Source: Clostridia bacterium
GTDB taxonomy: Bacteria > Bacillota > Clostridia > Oscillospirales > CAG-272
Direction: 5' to 3'
DNA: 64,000 bases
NCBI GenBank assembly: GCA_017547755.1
Contig: JAFYOX010000107.1
Span: 86,040 to 150,039, forward strand
The notes under the pieces are model-generated. The model did not search any database. It had not been told where the DNA came from and worked only from the letters and a program-made list of their open reading frames with translations. Shown piece by piece: positions 8,715 through 18,124 of this stretch (positions are counted from its first letter, which is position 1; each line of letters begins with the position of its first letter). A program made the translations under genes and the position numbers.

Positions 8715-8781
8715 AACTATATTTCAATCTTCGCGCACAAATACACTTTATATATATAAATCACAGACTATGGAGGCAACT

Positions 8782-9984
8782 ATGTTAAAGAAACAGGAAT
8801 GTGTTGCGATGCTTCTTGCCGGCGGGCAGGGCAGCAGACTTTATACACTGACCGAAAAAACCGCAAAACCGGCGGTACGGTTCGGCGGCAAGTACCGTAT
8901 TATTGACTTCCCGCTGTCGAACTGCGTCAATTCCGGCATCTACACCGTAGGCGTTCTGACCCAGTATCAGCCCCTTGCCCTGAACGAATACATCGGCAAC
9001 GGCGAACCGTGGGACCTTGACCGCGTCAACAGCGGCGTCCGCGTTCTTCCTCCGTATCAGGCAAAGTCCGGCGGCGACTGGTACAAGGGTACCGCAAATG
9101 CGATCTACCAGAACCTCGAATTCATCAACCGCTACGATCCCGACTATGTACTGATCCTTTCCGGTGACCATATCTATAAGATGGACTACGAAAAGATGCT
9201 CGAAGCACATAAGGAAAAGGGTGCGGACTGCACGATCGCCGTTCTGGAAGTTTCTCTTGAAGAAGCAAGCCGTTTCGGTATCATGAATACCGACGAAGAC
9301 CTGCGCATCACGGAATTCGAAGAAAAGCCGAAGCAGCCGAAGAGCACCAAGGCATCGATGGGTATCTACATTTTCAATAAGGATCTTCTTGAAAAGTACC
9401 TGATCGACGACGAAGCGGATCCGAACTCCTCCAAGGACTTCGGTAAGAACATCATTCCGAAGATGCTCGCGGACGGCCGCAAGATGTATGCGTATGCGTT
9501 CTCCGGCTACTGGAAGGACGTCGGAACCATCCAGTCCCTCTGGGAAGCGAACATGGACCTCATCGGCGATCAGCCGGAATTCGATCTCCGTGACCGCGAC
9601 TGGAGAATCTTCTCCAGAAACTACTCCGATCCGCCGCAGTACATCGGCGAATACGCAAAGGTTTCCAACTCCCTCATCACCGAAGGCTGCGAAATCGAAG
9701 GGATCGTTGAAAACTCCGTTCTCGCAAGCGGCGTCAAGGTAGCGCGCGGTGCGATCATCAAGGACTCCATCATCATGCGCAATGTTACCATCGGCGAAGG
9801 TGCGACCATCAACTACTCCATCGTTGACAGTGAAACCAAAATCGGGGCGGGTTCCATCATCGGTCATACCAGAAGCAGCAACAGCGGCATCGCCGTTGTC
9901 GGTTCCGAACTCGAACTGAAGCCCGGCACCAACATTCCGGGCGGTGAAATGGTCGACGCGGAATGGCTCGAAAAGAATAAGTAA
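8782..9984 (+). CDS. glgC: glucose-1-phosphate adenylyltransferase, catalytic subunit
   Basis: GlgC makes ADP-glucose from ATP and glucose-1-phosphate, the committed step of glycogen synthesis. The 400-residue protein has the nucleotidyltransferase signature [11 protein letters not shown] at the N-terminus, the [19 protein letters not shown] block, the sugar-binding [10 protein letters not shown], and a C-terminal left-handed beta-helix of hexapeptide repeats. I place the start at 8782: GGAGG at 8772-8776 sits 5 nt upstream, whereas the ATG at 8770 overlaps that ribosome site and has none of its own. The next gene is its partner glgD, 32 bp downstream. Confidence 0.95.
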   Translation: MLKKQECVAMLLAGGQGSRLYTLTEKTAKPAVRFGGKYRIIDFPLSNCVNSGIYTVGVLTQYQPLALNEYIGNGEPWDLDRVNSGVRVLPPYQAKSGGDWYKGTANAIYQNLEFINRYDPDYVLILSGDHIYKMDYEKMLEAHKEKGADCTIAVLEVSLEEASRFGIMNTDEDLRITEFEEKPKQPKSTKASMGIYIFNKDLLEKYLIDDEADPNSSKDFGKNIIPKMLADGRKMYAYAFSGYWKDVGTIQSLWEANMDLIGDQPEFDLRDRDWRIFSRNYSDPPQYIGEYAKVSNSLITEGCEIEGIVENSVLASGVKVARGAIIKDSIIMRNVTIGEGATINYSIVDSETKIGAGSIIGHTRSSNSGIAVVGSELELKPGTNIPGGEMVDAEWLEKNK

Positions 9985-10016
9985 ACAGGAACTACGACAG
10001 AAAGGAAACGAATACA

Positions 10017-11147
10017 ATGTCAGCGACAGGAATCATCTTCTCCAACATTCACGATAATAATATCCCCGAGTTGACCAGAATGCGTACCGTAGCGTCCGTC
10101 CCGTTTGCGTGCCGCTACCGCTTTATCGACTTCACGCTCTCGAATATGGTAAACTCCAACATTTACAATATCAGCGTGATCACCCACAACAATTATCAGT
10201 CCCTCATGGACCATATCGGTTCCGGTAAGGACTGGGACCTTGCCCGCCGTTCCGGCGGTATCAAGATCCTCCCGCCGTACATCACCGCATTTGCAAACAA
10301 CGCAAACCTCTATCAGACCAGACTGCAGGCGCTCAAGAGCGTGAATGACTCCATCAGCCGCATCACGGACGATTATGTTGTTCTGTCCGACTGCGACGTG
10401 ATCTGCAATGTGGACTTCAACGATATCATCGCATATCATCAGAAGAGTGAAGCGGATATGACCATCGCGGTCAAGACCGTCGATCTGACGCCCGAAACCG
10501 CAAAGATCAACACCATCTTCACGTCCGACGAAGACGGCCGCGTGACCGACGTTCTCGCATATCCGACCAATTTCAGCGGCACGGCAGACATCAGCCTGAA
10601 CATCGTAGTCATGAAGACCTCCTACCTCAAGCAGATCGTTCTCGATGCCATCGCACACGACCACAACAGCCTGACCCGCGACGTCATCGCGCGCAACATG
10701 GACCGCATGAACTACCGTGTTTACAAGTACGAAGGCTACTTCGCGTGCATTTCTTCCTTCGAAGAATATTACCGCAACAGCATGGATCTGCTTCGCAATT
10801 CCGAAGCACGTGCATCCCTGTTCAGCGTAAAGAACCGTCCGGTTTACACCAAGGTAAGAAATTCCTCGCCGTCCTACTACAGCCCCACGTCCACTGTCAA
10901 GAATTCCATGATCGCGGACGGCTGCTACATCGAAGGTACGGTTGAAAACTCCATCATCTTCCGCGGTGTCAAGATTGGCCGCAACGCTACTGTCAAGAAT
11001 TCCATTATCATGCAGGATTCCATCGTCGGAGAGGGCGCATCCCTTGACTGTGTCATCACGGACAAGAACGCTGTCATTACCGACAAGCGCCGTCTCAGCG
11101 GCGCGGATATCCAGCCCTACTACATTTCCAAGGGTAAGAAGATCTAA
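10017..11147 (+). CDS. glgD: glucose-1-phosphate adenylyltransferase, GlgD subunit
   Basis: GlgD (376 aa) is the GlgC paralogue of Firmicutes that forms a hetero-oligomer with GlgC and modulates it. It keeps the fold (CRYRFIDFTLSNMVNS, a DCDVICN segment, C-terminal hexapeptide repeats) but lacks the GGxGxRL phosphate-binding loop: the corresponding N-terminus reads FSNIHDNNIPELTRM. That loss is the family mark and explains its poor catalytic activity. The ribosome site AGAAAGGAA precedes ATG 10017. A hairpin of the dispersed repeat family lies immediately after the stop, between it and glgA. Confidence 0.93.
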   Translation: MSATGIIFSNIHDNNIPELTRMRTVASVPFACRYRFIDFTLSNMVNSNIYNISVITHNNYQSLMDHIGSGKDWDLARRSGGIKILPPYITAFANNANLYQTRLQALKSVNDSISRITDDYVVLSDCDVICNVDFNDIIAYHQKSEADMTIAVKTVDLTPETAKINTIFTSDEDGRVTDVLAYPTNFSGTADISLNIVVMKTSYLKQIVLDAIAHDHNSLTRDVIARNMDRMNYRVYKYEGYFACISSFEEYYRNSMDLLRNSEARASLFSVKNRPVYTKVRNSSPSYYSPTSTVKNSMIADGCYIEGTVENSIIFRGVKIGRNATVKNSIIMQDSIVGEGASLDCVITDKNAVITDKRRLSGADIQPYYISKGKKI

Positions 11148-11154
11148 AGTTTTT

Positions 11155-11209
11155 GCGGGAAACCTTTTTTGAGGAAAAAGGTTTCCCGCACCCTTCCAAA
11201 AACCTTTTC
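11155..11209 (+). repeat. hairpin-plus-tail repeat (copy B) after glgD
   Basis: Arms 11155-11170 and 11175-11189 form a near-perfect 15-16 bp stem (GCGGGAAACCTTTTT type) with a GAGG loop. It is followed by the tail ACCCTTCCAAAAACCTTTTC (11190-11209). A related inverted half-copy of the tail lies at about 11241-11270, just before glgA. Likely a terminator or attenuator inside the glycogen cluster. Confidence 0.7.
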
Positions 11210-11289
11210 GGATTATGAGATAAGAAGTTATATACAGATTGAAGTTTTTGAAAAGGTTTGGGAAAAACTTTCAACAAAGGAGACACACT

Positions 11290-12729
11290 ATGAAAATTTT
11301 ATATGCTGCTGCGGAAGCTCTGCCGTTTGCGTCGACCGGTGGTCTGGCGGACGTTATGGGCGCTCTGCCGAAGTCGGTTTACAACGTACTGGACAAGAAA
11401 GCGGATGTCCGCGTGGTCATGCCGCTGTATCCGGTCGTCCGCGCAAAGTTCTCGGAAAAGCTGGAGCTTGTAACGGAGATCAACGTCCGTCTTGCATGGC
11501 GTAACCAGTACTGCGGGATCTGGAAGATCGTAACCGAAGGCGTTACCTATTATTTCATCGACAATCAGTACTATTTCGAACGTGATCGTCTGTACGGCTG
11601 CTACGATGACGGCGAACGTTTTGCGTTCTTCTCCAAGTGCGTGCTGGAACTCATGGCTGCGGTCAATTTCTACCCGGACATTCTCCATGCCAACGACTGG
11701 CAGAGCGCTCTTGCGGTGATCTACCTCAAGAGAAAGTACTCTCATCTGGAAGAATACCAGAAGATCTCCGCACTCTTCACCATCCACAACATCGACTATC
11801 AGGGCGTGTTCGATTTCGGCATCCTCGGCGAAGTGTTCGAGCTTCCCGAATGGGACCGCGGCGTTGTTGAATACAACGGAAATGTCAACCTGCTCAAGGG
11901 TGCGATCGTCTGCGCGGATATGGTCAACACCGTCAGCCAGCAGTATTCCCGTGAGATCCTCACCGAATACTACGCAAGCGGTCTGCACCACATCCTCCGT
12001 TCCGCAGATGCGGAAGGCAAGCTGATCGGTATCGTCAACGGCATCGACGTCGATTACTACAATCCCGAAAACGACCCGGATATCGCGGAACTCTTCTCGA
12101 TCGATTCCATGGCGGGCAAGGCAGTCTGCAAGGCGGAACTTCAGGAACTCTGCGGCTTCGAAACCGATCCCGAAACGCCCATCATTGCGATGGTCTCCCG
12201 TCTCGCATCCCACAAGGGCTTTGACCTTGTCAAGCACATCATCGAAGAATTCATCGTGAACAACAAGGTACAGTTCGTTCTTCTCGGTACCGGCGAAACC
12301 GAACTTGAAAACTTCTTTGCAGGTCTCGCACTCCGTTACCCCGAACAGGTCTGCGTCAAGCTCGAATACAACAAGGCACTTTCCAAGAAGTTCTACGCAG
12401 GCGCCGATCTCTTCCTCATGCCGTCGAAGAGCGAACCCTGCGGTCTGTCTCAGATGATCGCATCCCGCTACGGTACCGTGCCGGTTGTACGCGAATGCGG
12501 CGGTCTGCATGACACCATCAAGGCGTATGACGTGGAAAAGGGCACCGGCAACGGCTTCACCTTCGCAAATTACAACGCACACGATATGATGTACGTTCTC
12601 GAATCTGCGCTTTCACTATATGAAAACCATACGGAATGGGCTGAACTTGTCAAAAATGTCATGAAAGTTGACTTTTCGTGGACAGTTTCGGCTAAAAAGT
12701 ATATTGATATTTATACCTCTTTGATGTAA
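11290..12729 (+). CDS. glgA: glycogen synthase (ADP-glucose type, GT5)
   Basis: GlgA transfers glucose from ADP-glucose to the growing alpha-1,4-glucan. The product is 479 aa, the usual length, with two Rossmann domains. Motifs: STGGLADVMGALP (residues 15-27), LHANDWQSAL, VNGIDVDYY, and the C-terminal PSKSEPCGLSQM with the conserved Glu and Cys. At residue 15 a Ser replaces the Lys of the classical KTGGL loop. ATG 11290 follows AAAGGAG with correct spacing; a longer frame from 11239 would read through repeat sequence and is rejected. Confidence 0.95.
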   Translation: MKILYAAAEALPFASTGGLADVMGALPKSVYNVLDKKADVRVVMPLYPVVRAKFSEKLELVTEINVRLAWRNQYCGIWKIVTEGVTYYFIDNQYYFERDRLYGCYDDGERFAFFSKCVLELMAAVNFYPDILHANDWQSALAVIYLKRKYSHLEEYQKISALFTIHNIDYQGVFDFGILGEVFELPEWDRGVVEYNGNVNLLKGAIVCADMVNTVSQQYSREILTEYYASGLHHILRSADAEGKLIGIVNGIDVDYYNPENDPDIAELFSIDSMAGKAVCKAELQELCGFETDPETPIIAMVSRLASHKGFDLVKHIIEEFIVNNKVQFVLLGTGETELENFFAGLALRYPEQVCVKLEYNKALSKKFYAGADLFLMPSKSEPCGLSQMIASRYGTVPVVRECGGLHDTIKAYDVEKGTGNGFTFANYNAHDMMYVLESALSLYENHTEWAELVKNVMKVDFSWTVSAKKYIDIYTSLM

Positions 12730-12771
12730 AATATAAGACGGATATTTTTCGTCATTGACCGGAGTTCTCCG

Positions 12772-12798
12772 AGGGGCACTTTCAGGCAAAGTGCCCCT
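12772..12798 (+). terminator. stem-loop after glgA
   Basis: AGGGGCACTTT (12772-12782) pairs with AAAGTGCCCCT (12788-12798) across a 5-nt loop. Only TTGAAAATT follows, so termination may be weak or absent. Confidence 0.5.
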
Positions 12799-12834
12799 TG
12801 AAAATTCCGCGGCGGAACATTTCCGGCGGAGGAT

Positions 12835-12885
12835 ATAGCCATACAAATGGTCAGAAAAACGCTTTCCGATCGTTTGTATGTCTAT
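12835..12885 (+). other. long imperfect stem-loop in the glgA-glgP gap
   Basis: Arms of about 18 nt at 12835-12852 and 12868-12885 pair with two small internal mismatches around the core CATACAAA / TTTGTATG, with a 15-nt loop. No U-run follows. It lies about 65 nt before the glgP start in a 220-bp gap otherwise without a recognised gene. An ATG at 12847 opens a 37-codon frame that ends inside the glgP start region. Confidence 0.55.
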
Positions 12886-12949
12886 ATTTCCAATCAGCCG
12901 GAAGCATCCGCGGAAAAATCTCCAAATTTCGAATGTAAGGATCAATGTT

Positions 12950-15379
12950 ATGAACATGAATGAAAAACTGACGGAAGCTATGGTTCGTGAAAGCATCGAA
13001 CAGAAGCTGATCCGTTATTTCGGTGTAAAGCCGGACGAAGCAAACGAAGAACAGATCTATAAGGCAACGGTCATGAGTGTCAAGGACATTCTTACCGAAA
13101 AGCGTTCCGTTTTCCGTGAAAAGGTAAAGAAGCAGCACCCGAAGAAGGTGTACTACCTCTGCATGGAATTCCTGATGGGCCGTCAGCTCCGCAACAACCT
13201 CATGAACCTTGACGTTGCGGAAACCTACAAGGCCGTTCTTGCGGAAATGGGCTACGATCTTGAAAAGATCTATGAATTTGAACCCGACCCGGGTCTCGGC
13301 AACGGCGGTCTCGGCCGTCTGGCAGCCTGCTTCATGGACTCCCTGACCTCTCTCGATTACGCGGCGACCGGTTTCTCCCTCTGCTATGAATACGGTCTCT
13401 TCAAGCAGATGATCATCGACGGCAACCAGATCGAACTTCCCGACGCATGGATGAGCCGCGGCGATACCTGGCTCGTTCCGCGTACCGACAAGGCGTTCAC
13501 CGTCCGTCTCGGCGGCAGCGTTGAAGAAAAGTGGGAAAACGGCAAGTGCACCGTTCAGTATGAAAACTACGAAGATGTCAGCGCGGTTCCGTACGACATG
13601 ATGGTTTCCGGCGCTGATTCCCAGGCGGTCAACGTTCTCCGTCTCTGGAAGGCAGTGGACACCAAGCGCTTCAACATGAACCTCTTCTCGCAGGGACAGT
13701 ATGTTCAGGCAATCCAGGAATCCTCCAGCGCACAGGTCATCTCCAAGGTCCTCTATCCTTCCGACGACCACGATGAAGGTAAGCTCCTCCGTCTGACCCA
13801 GCAGTACTTCCTCGTTTCCGCATCCCTGCAGAGCATCATTTCCGACCACCTTGCCGGCTACGGTACTCTTTACAACTTCGCGGATAAGGTTGCGATCCAC
13901 ATCAATGACACCCATCCCGCACTCGTTGTTCCGGAACTGATGCGTATCCTGATGGATACCTATTCCTACTCCTGGGATTCCGCATGGTCTGTGGTTACCA
14001 AGGTCGTTTCCTACACCAACCACACCGTTCTTCCGGAAGCACTCGAAAAGTGGAACGTTTACCTCTTCAAGCTCAAGCTGCCGAGAATCTATATGATCGT
14101 GGAAGAAATCAACCGCCGTCTCTGCGCAGACCTCTGGAATATGTACCCGGGCGACTGGGACCGTATCTCCCGTATGGCGATCATCGGTTATTCTCAGGTG
14201 CGTATGGCAAACCTCAGCGTTGCGGCTTCCCATACCGTCAACGGCGTTTCCGCACTTCACTCTGACATTCTCAAGAGAACCGTATTCCACGATTACTACA
14301 AGGCAATGCCGTACAAGTTCACGAACGTGACCAACGGTATCGCAATGCGCCGCTGGCTGTGCTACTCCAACCCGGGTCTTGCATCCCTTCTTGACGAAAC
14401 CATCGGTACCGGCTACCGTAAGAATACCGAAGAACTTGCAAACTTCCGTCAGTTCGCGGACGACAAGAATATCCACGAACGTCTCCGTCAGATCAAGACC
14501 GACCGCAAGCTCGACTTTGCGAAGTATTACTTCAACAAGACCGGTCAGACCATCGACGTCAATTCCGTATTCGACGTACAGGTCAAGCGTATGCACGAAT
14601 ACAAGCGTCAGCTCCTGAACGTTCTCAAGATCATTACCCTTTACAACGAAATCAAGGCAAATCCGAACGGCAATTATACGCCTTCCACGTTCATCTTCGG
14701 CGGTAAGGCGGCTCCGGGCTACTACATGGCCAAGGATATCATCAAGCTGATCTGGAGCCTCGGCGAAGAAATTTCCAGAGATCCCAAGGTACGCGACATT
14801 CTTCGCGTTGTTTATCTCGAAGACTACAACGTCAGCACCGCAGAAGTTCTCATGCCCGCGTCCGACATCAGCGAACAGATCTCCCTCGCCGGCAAGGAAG
14901 CGAGCGGTACCGGCTGCATGAAGTTCATGGTCAACGGTGCGCTCACTCTCGGTACTCTCGACGGTGCGAACGTTGAAATGCGTGACGCGGTCGGCGATGA
15001 CAACATCTTCATTTTCGGTCTGACCTCGAACGAAGTCGACGATATGTGGAAGCGCGGATACTCTTCTCTCGAATATTACAACAACAGCGAAAAGCTGCAG
15101 GGCGTCATGAACCGTCTCCGCGGCAGCTTCGCGGGCAATCACTTCGGCAATATGGCGGATTACTTCCTGTACGGCTACGGCATCGCTGACCCGTATATGT
15201 GCCTTGCCGACTACGACTCCTACCTCAACGTTTACAACCGTGTTCTCAGAACGTACGCAGATGAAGAAGCATGGACGAAGAAGTCCCTGCTCAACATTGC
15301 GGGCGCAGGCTTCTTCTCCTCCGACCGCAGCATCCGTGAATATGCAGACAACATCTGGCATACCACTCCCATCAAATGA
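12950..15379 (+). CDS. glgP: glycogen/starch phosphorylase
   Basis: GlgP (809 aa, GT35) releases glucose-1-phosphate from alpha-1,4-glucan ends using PLP and phosphate. Typical segments: the N-terminal YYLCMEFLMGRQLRNN, the GLGNGGLGRLAACFMDS block, HINDTHPAL, TNGIAMRRW, and the PLP-site EASGTGCMKFMVNGALT with its Lys. The start at 12950 (MNMNEKL) has AAGGAT at a good distance. A frame extending to 12878 adds an atypical N-terminus that overlaps the upstream stem-loop. The stop overlaps the next gene in an ATGA junction. Confidence 0.94.
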   Translation: MNMNEKLTEAMVRESIEQKLIRYFGVKPDEANEEQIYKATVMSVKDILTEKRSVFREKVKKQHPKKVYYLCMEFLMGRQLRNNLMNLDVAETYKAVLAEMGYDLEKIYEFEPDPGLGNGGLGRLAACFMDSLTSLDYAATGFSLCYEYGLFKQMIIDGNQIELPDAWMSRGDTWLVPRTDKAFTVRLGGSVEEKWENGKCTVQYENYEDVSAVPYDMMVSGADSQAVNVLRLWKAVDTKRFNMNLFSQGQYVQAIQESSSAQVISKVLYPSDDHDEGKLLRLTQQYFLVSASLQSIISDHLAGYGTLYNFADKVAIHINDTHPALVVPELMRILMDTYSYSWDSAWSVVTKVVSYTNHTVLPEALEKWNVYLFKLKLPRIYMIVEEINRRLCADLWNMYPGDWDRISRMAIIGYSQVRMANLSVAASHTVNGVSALHSDILKRTVFHDYYKAMPYKFTNVTNGIAMRRWLCYSNPGLASLLDETIGTGYRKNTEELANFRQFADDKNIHERLRQIKTDRKLDFAKYYFNKTGQTIDVNSVFDVQVKRMHEYKRQLLNVLKIITLYNEIKANPNGNYTPSTFIFGGKAAPGYYMAKDIIKLIWSLGEEISRDPKVRDILRVVYLEDYNVSTAEVLMPASDISEQISLAGKEASGTGCMKFMVNGALTLGTLDGANVEMRDAVGDDNIFIFGLTSNEVDDMWKRGYSSLEYYNNSEKLQGVMNRLRGSFAGNHFGNMADYFLYGYGIADPYMCLADYDSYLNVYNRVLRTYADEEAWTKKSLLNIAGAGFFSSDRSIREYADNIWHTTPIK

Positions 15380-17346
15380 GAACGCCGTTTGAGGAATATA
15401 AAACAAATCGGAAGACCACCGGAGATGCGTCCCTGTTCGGCGCATTTCCGGCGGATTCTTATTTACGGTTTACGCTGAAAATCCAGGCGGATCAGCTGTC
15501 GGAGCTGTCCGGGACGGACGTTCCGACAGAGGTCACCATCGGTCTGCACGCGGACGAATGGAACCACTACTACGGAAAATCCGTTTTCTTCCCCATGGAG
15601 GAATCCGCGGAAACGGAAGACGGTGTGCGTACATTTTTCGCCGATGTACAGTGTGCGGACATTCTCGCGGAATACAGCCTGACCGACGACGGACTGTTCT
15701 ACTACTATTATTCCGTCAAATCCGGGGAACGCGAGTTCTGTCTCGGCGGCGAAAATCCCGTTTCGCTGGATGTGATTGAGAATCATGTCGGCGAACGCCA
15801 GCTTCTTCTGCACGCACCCGACTACAAAACGTCGGAAGCGTTCCGGCGCGGTGTGGTCTATCAGATTTTCGTCGACCGTTTTGCGAAGTCGGAAACGCAC
15901 AGACTTCCTGTGAAGGACGGTGCGGTGTTTGATCCCGACTGGGAGAACGGAATTCCGCAGTACGGGGAATATCCCGGTGCGGAAGTGGCGAACAATGTCT
16001 TTTTCGGCGGAAACCTGTACGGCATTGCAGAAAAAATGGACTATATTGCGTCGCTCGGCGTGACGACGATCTATCTCTCGCCGGTCTTTGACGCATATTC
16101 CAATCACAAATACGACACGGGCGACTATCTCACCGTGGACGAAATGTTCGGCGGAAACGAAGCGCTTGAAGAACTCTGCCGTACAGCGGAAAAGTACGAT
16201 ATCCGGATCATCCTCGACGGCGTGTTCAATCACACCGGCGCGGACAGTATGTATTTCAACCGTTTCGGCCGCTACAGATCGGTCGGCGCGTATCAGTCGA
16301 AAAAATCTCCGTATGCGGACTGGTATATGTTCCGTGATTGTCCGGAGGAATACGAATGCTGGTGGGGCGTGAAGGTTCTGCCGCGCGTGGACAGCTCCAA
16401 TCCGGAGTATCAGGATTTTATCACCGGACTCGTCGTTCCGCAGTGGATGCGCACCGGGATTTCCGGCTGGCGCCTTGACGTTGCGGACGAACTGTCGGAC
16501 GAATTCCTGTACAATTTCCGGAGAGCCGTCCGTGAAAACAATCCCGACGGCGTGATCATCGGAGAAGTCTGGGAAGATGCGTCGGATAAGGTCAGCTACG
16601 GCCGCCGCCGATACTATCTCCGCGGAAAACAGCTCGACTCGGTGATGAACTATCCGCTCCGTGACGCCATTCTTTCCTATGTGAAGGAAGGCGACGCCGC
16701 GAAACTGCGCCGCTTTACGGAAGGCACGTATCGGCGTTATCCGAAGGGTTCCTCCGATACTCTGCTGAACTTCCTCGGAACGCACGATACCGAGCGGATC
16801 CTGACCCTGTTCGGCGGTGAGCCCTGCGGTGACAAGACCAACGAGGAACTTTCCGTTTTGCGCATGACGGCGGAAGAACGCGAAGAAGGCGCGAAGCGTC
16901 TGACCTTTGCGTATTCCGTTCTTGCCGGTCTGCCGGGGGTACCCTGTGTGTTCTACGGCGACGAAGCCGGAATGGAAGGCTACCGTGATCCGTTCTGCCG
17001 CCGGACGTTCCCGTGGCACGCCATGGACGAACGGATCCTCGCGCATTACCGGAAGATCGGGAACATCCGCAAAGACTGTGCAGTATTCCGGGACGGTCTG
17101 TTCCGGATTCTCGCACTGACTCCCGATGTTTTCGCCTACGTCCGATATCCCGAGGACGGCGGCGAAGCTGTTCTGGTTCTCGCAAACCGGACGAAGACGC
17201 GGGAATTTTGTTTGCCGGACGGCGCGAAATCCCTCGAAACCGGTCGGAAATGCAGAGGAAAGCGGAGACTTTTGCCCTTTACGGCGGAATATTTTGCGAT
17301 TCCCGCAGGTGCTGAAATCACCGGGGAATCCCTCGGAATCGAATAA
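15376..17346 (+). CDS. GH13 alpha-amylase-family glycoside hydrolase
   Basis: The 656-residue enzyme has a beta-rich N-terminal domain of about 145 residues, then the GH13 barrel starting at RRGVVYQIFVDRF, then a short beta C-domain. Catalytic residues seen are the nucleophile Asp in GWRLDVADE, the acid/base Glu in IIGEVWED and the Asp in LGTHDTERI. DGVFNHTG is conserved region I. There is no signal peptide, so it acts inside the cell, probably trimming or debranching glycogen with GlgP. The N-terminal domain plus barrel resembles neopullulanase/cyclomaltodextrinase types; exact specificity is open. It overlaps glgP by 4 bp and closes the cluster. Confidence 0.88.
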   Translation: MRTPFEEYKTNRKTTGDASLFGAFPADSYLRFTLKIQADQLSELSGTDVPTEVTIGLHADEWNHYYGKSVFFPMEESAETEDGVRTFFADVQCADILAEYSLTDDGLFYYYYSVKSGEREFCLGGENPVSLDVIENHVGERQLLLHAPDYKTSEAFRRGVVYQIFVDRFAKSETHRLPVKDGAVFDPDWENGIPQYGEYPGAEVANNVFFGGNLYGIAEKMDYIASLGVTTIYLSPVFDAYSNHKYDTGDYLTVDEMFGGNEALEELCRTAEKYDIRIILDGVFNHTGADSMYFNRFGRYRSVGAYQSKKSPYADWYMFRDCPEEYECWWGVKVLPRVDSSNPEYQDFITGLVVPQWMRTGISGWRLDVADELSDEFLYNFRRAVRENNPDGVIIGEVWEDASDKVSYGRRRYYLRGKQLDSVMNYPLRDAILSYVKEGDAAKLRRFTEGTYRRYPKGSSDTLLNFLGTHDTERILTLFGGEPCGDKTNEELSVLRMTAEEREEGAKRLTFAYSVLAGLPGVPCVFYGDEAGMEGYRDPFCRRTFPWHAMDERILAHYRKIGNIRKDCAVFRDGLFRILALTPDVFAYVRYPEDGGEAVLVLANRTKTREFCLPDGAKSLETGRKCRGKRRLLPFTAEYFAIPAGAEITGESLGIE

Positions 17347-17350
17347 ACGG

Positions 17351-17386
17351 AAAACAGCCCTATGGTTACGATCACAGGGCTGTTTT
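17351..17386. terminator. bidirectional terminator between GH13 and methyltransferase genes
   Basis: AAAACAGCCCT (17351-17361) pairs with AGGGCTGTTTT (17376-17386). It lies between convergent genes and serves both directions. Confidence 0.85.
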
Positions 17387-17405
17387 GGTATGGATTCCGG
17401 CGAAT

Positions 17406-18053
17406 TCATTTTCTGCATAAACAATGCAGAATCGTTCCGTCTTCCGGTTTGTATATATTTCCTTTTTCGCAGAGAACAACATCAAAACCTGCCTGGTCTG
17501 CAAACTGCTTCAGATCAACGGCTTCAAACGCTTCCCAGTAAATTTCTGCATTGGCATAGGGATAAAACTTCTGTCCATCCAGACAATTCGGATAATGCTC
17601 TGTCAGGAAACGATAGTCGTGCGTTGAAAAACTGCATAATCCGCCTTTTCTGAGGACTCTTCTGCATTCCAGCAGATAATCTTTCCTGAATTCGTTTCCA
17701 TACAGCAAACCAAACGTCTGCGCCCAGATCAGAACAACATCAAAAGAATCTGCGGGGAAATCAAACAGCACTCCATCATATTCATAAAATGGGATCTTGT
17801 ATCCTTTGTCAGCGGATAACTGTTTGACCTGAGATATTACTTCTTTTGAGATGTCAATTCCCACGACGTCAAATCCCAGATCCGCTAATGCAAATGCTTC
17901 TCTTCCAAGGCCGCAGCCGATATCCAGTATTTTTGCATCTGACGGGAAAAAACGGATAACCGCCTGTTCCCATTCCTTTAATGCTGAATTCCAATGCTGC
18001 ATTTCATCAACATTCTTCTTGTCTTCATACCACTGAAAAACAATGCTTCTCAT
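17406..18053 (-). CDS. class I SAM-dependent methyltransferase
   Basis: The 215-residue protein has the Rossmann SAM motif I AKILDIGCGLGREA near residue 43, motif II acidic end VVGIDIS, and the post-II segments FDVVLIWAQTF and RRVLRKGGL. A substrate cannot be assigned. The DNA is more AT-rich and uses a different codon mix than the neighbouring glycogen genes and the lon train, which hints at recent acquisition. It is flanked by terminators on both sides, so it appears to be a single-gene unit. Confidence 0.85.
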   Translation of the reverse strand: MRSIVFQWYEDKKNVDEMQHWNSALKEWEQAVIRFFPSDAKILDIGCGLGREAFALADLGFDVVGIDISKEVISQVKQLSADKGYKIPFYEYDGVLFDFPADSFDVVLIWAQTFGLLYGNEFRKDYLLECRRVLRKGGLCSFSTHDYRFLTEHYPNCLDGQKFYPYANAEIYWEAFEAVDLKQFADQAGFDVVLCEKGNIYKPEDGTILHCLCRK

Positions 18054-18083
18054 ATCGATCTTTCCTTTGTTATATATGCAAGA

Positions 18084-18114
18084 ACAGTCCCGACGAAATT
18101 TCTGTCGGGACTGT
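18084..18114 (-). terminator. hairpin terminator after glycerate kinase
   Basis: A perfect 11-bp stem ACAGTCCCGAC / GTCGGGACTGT (18084-18094 and 18104-18114) lies just beyond the glycerate kinase stop at 18125. The following U-run is weak. Confidence 0.65.
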
Positions 18115-18124
18115 GTGTCGTTAT

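Noticed and set aside
11239..11289. N-terminal extension of GlgA
   Set aside because: It translates repeat-derived sequence, lacks a ribosome site, and the family N-terminus MKILYAAAE begins at 11290.
12851..15445. 864-codon minus-strand frame opposite glgP
   Set aside because: Composition is that of a reverse-complemented, biased gene; glgP motifs on the plus strand are complete.
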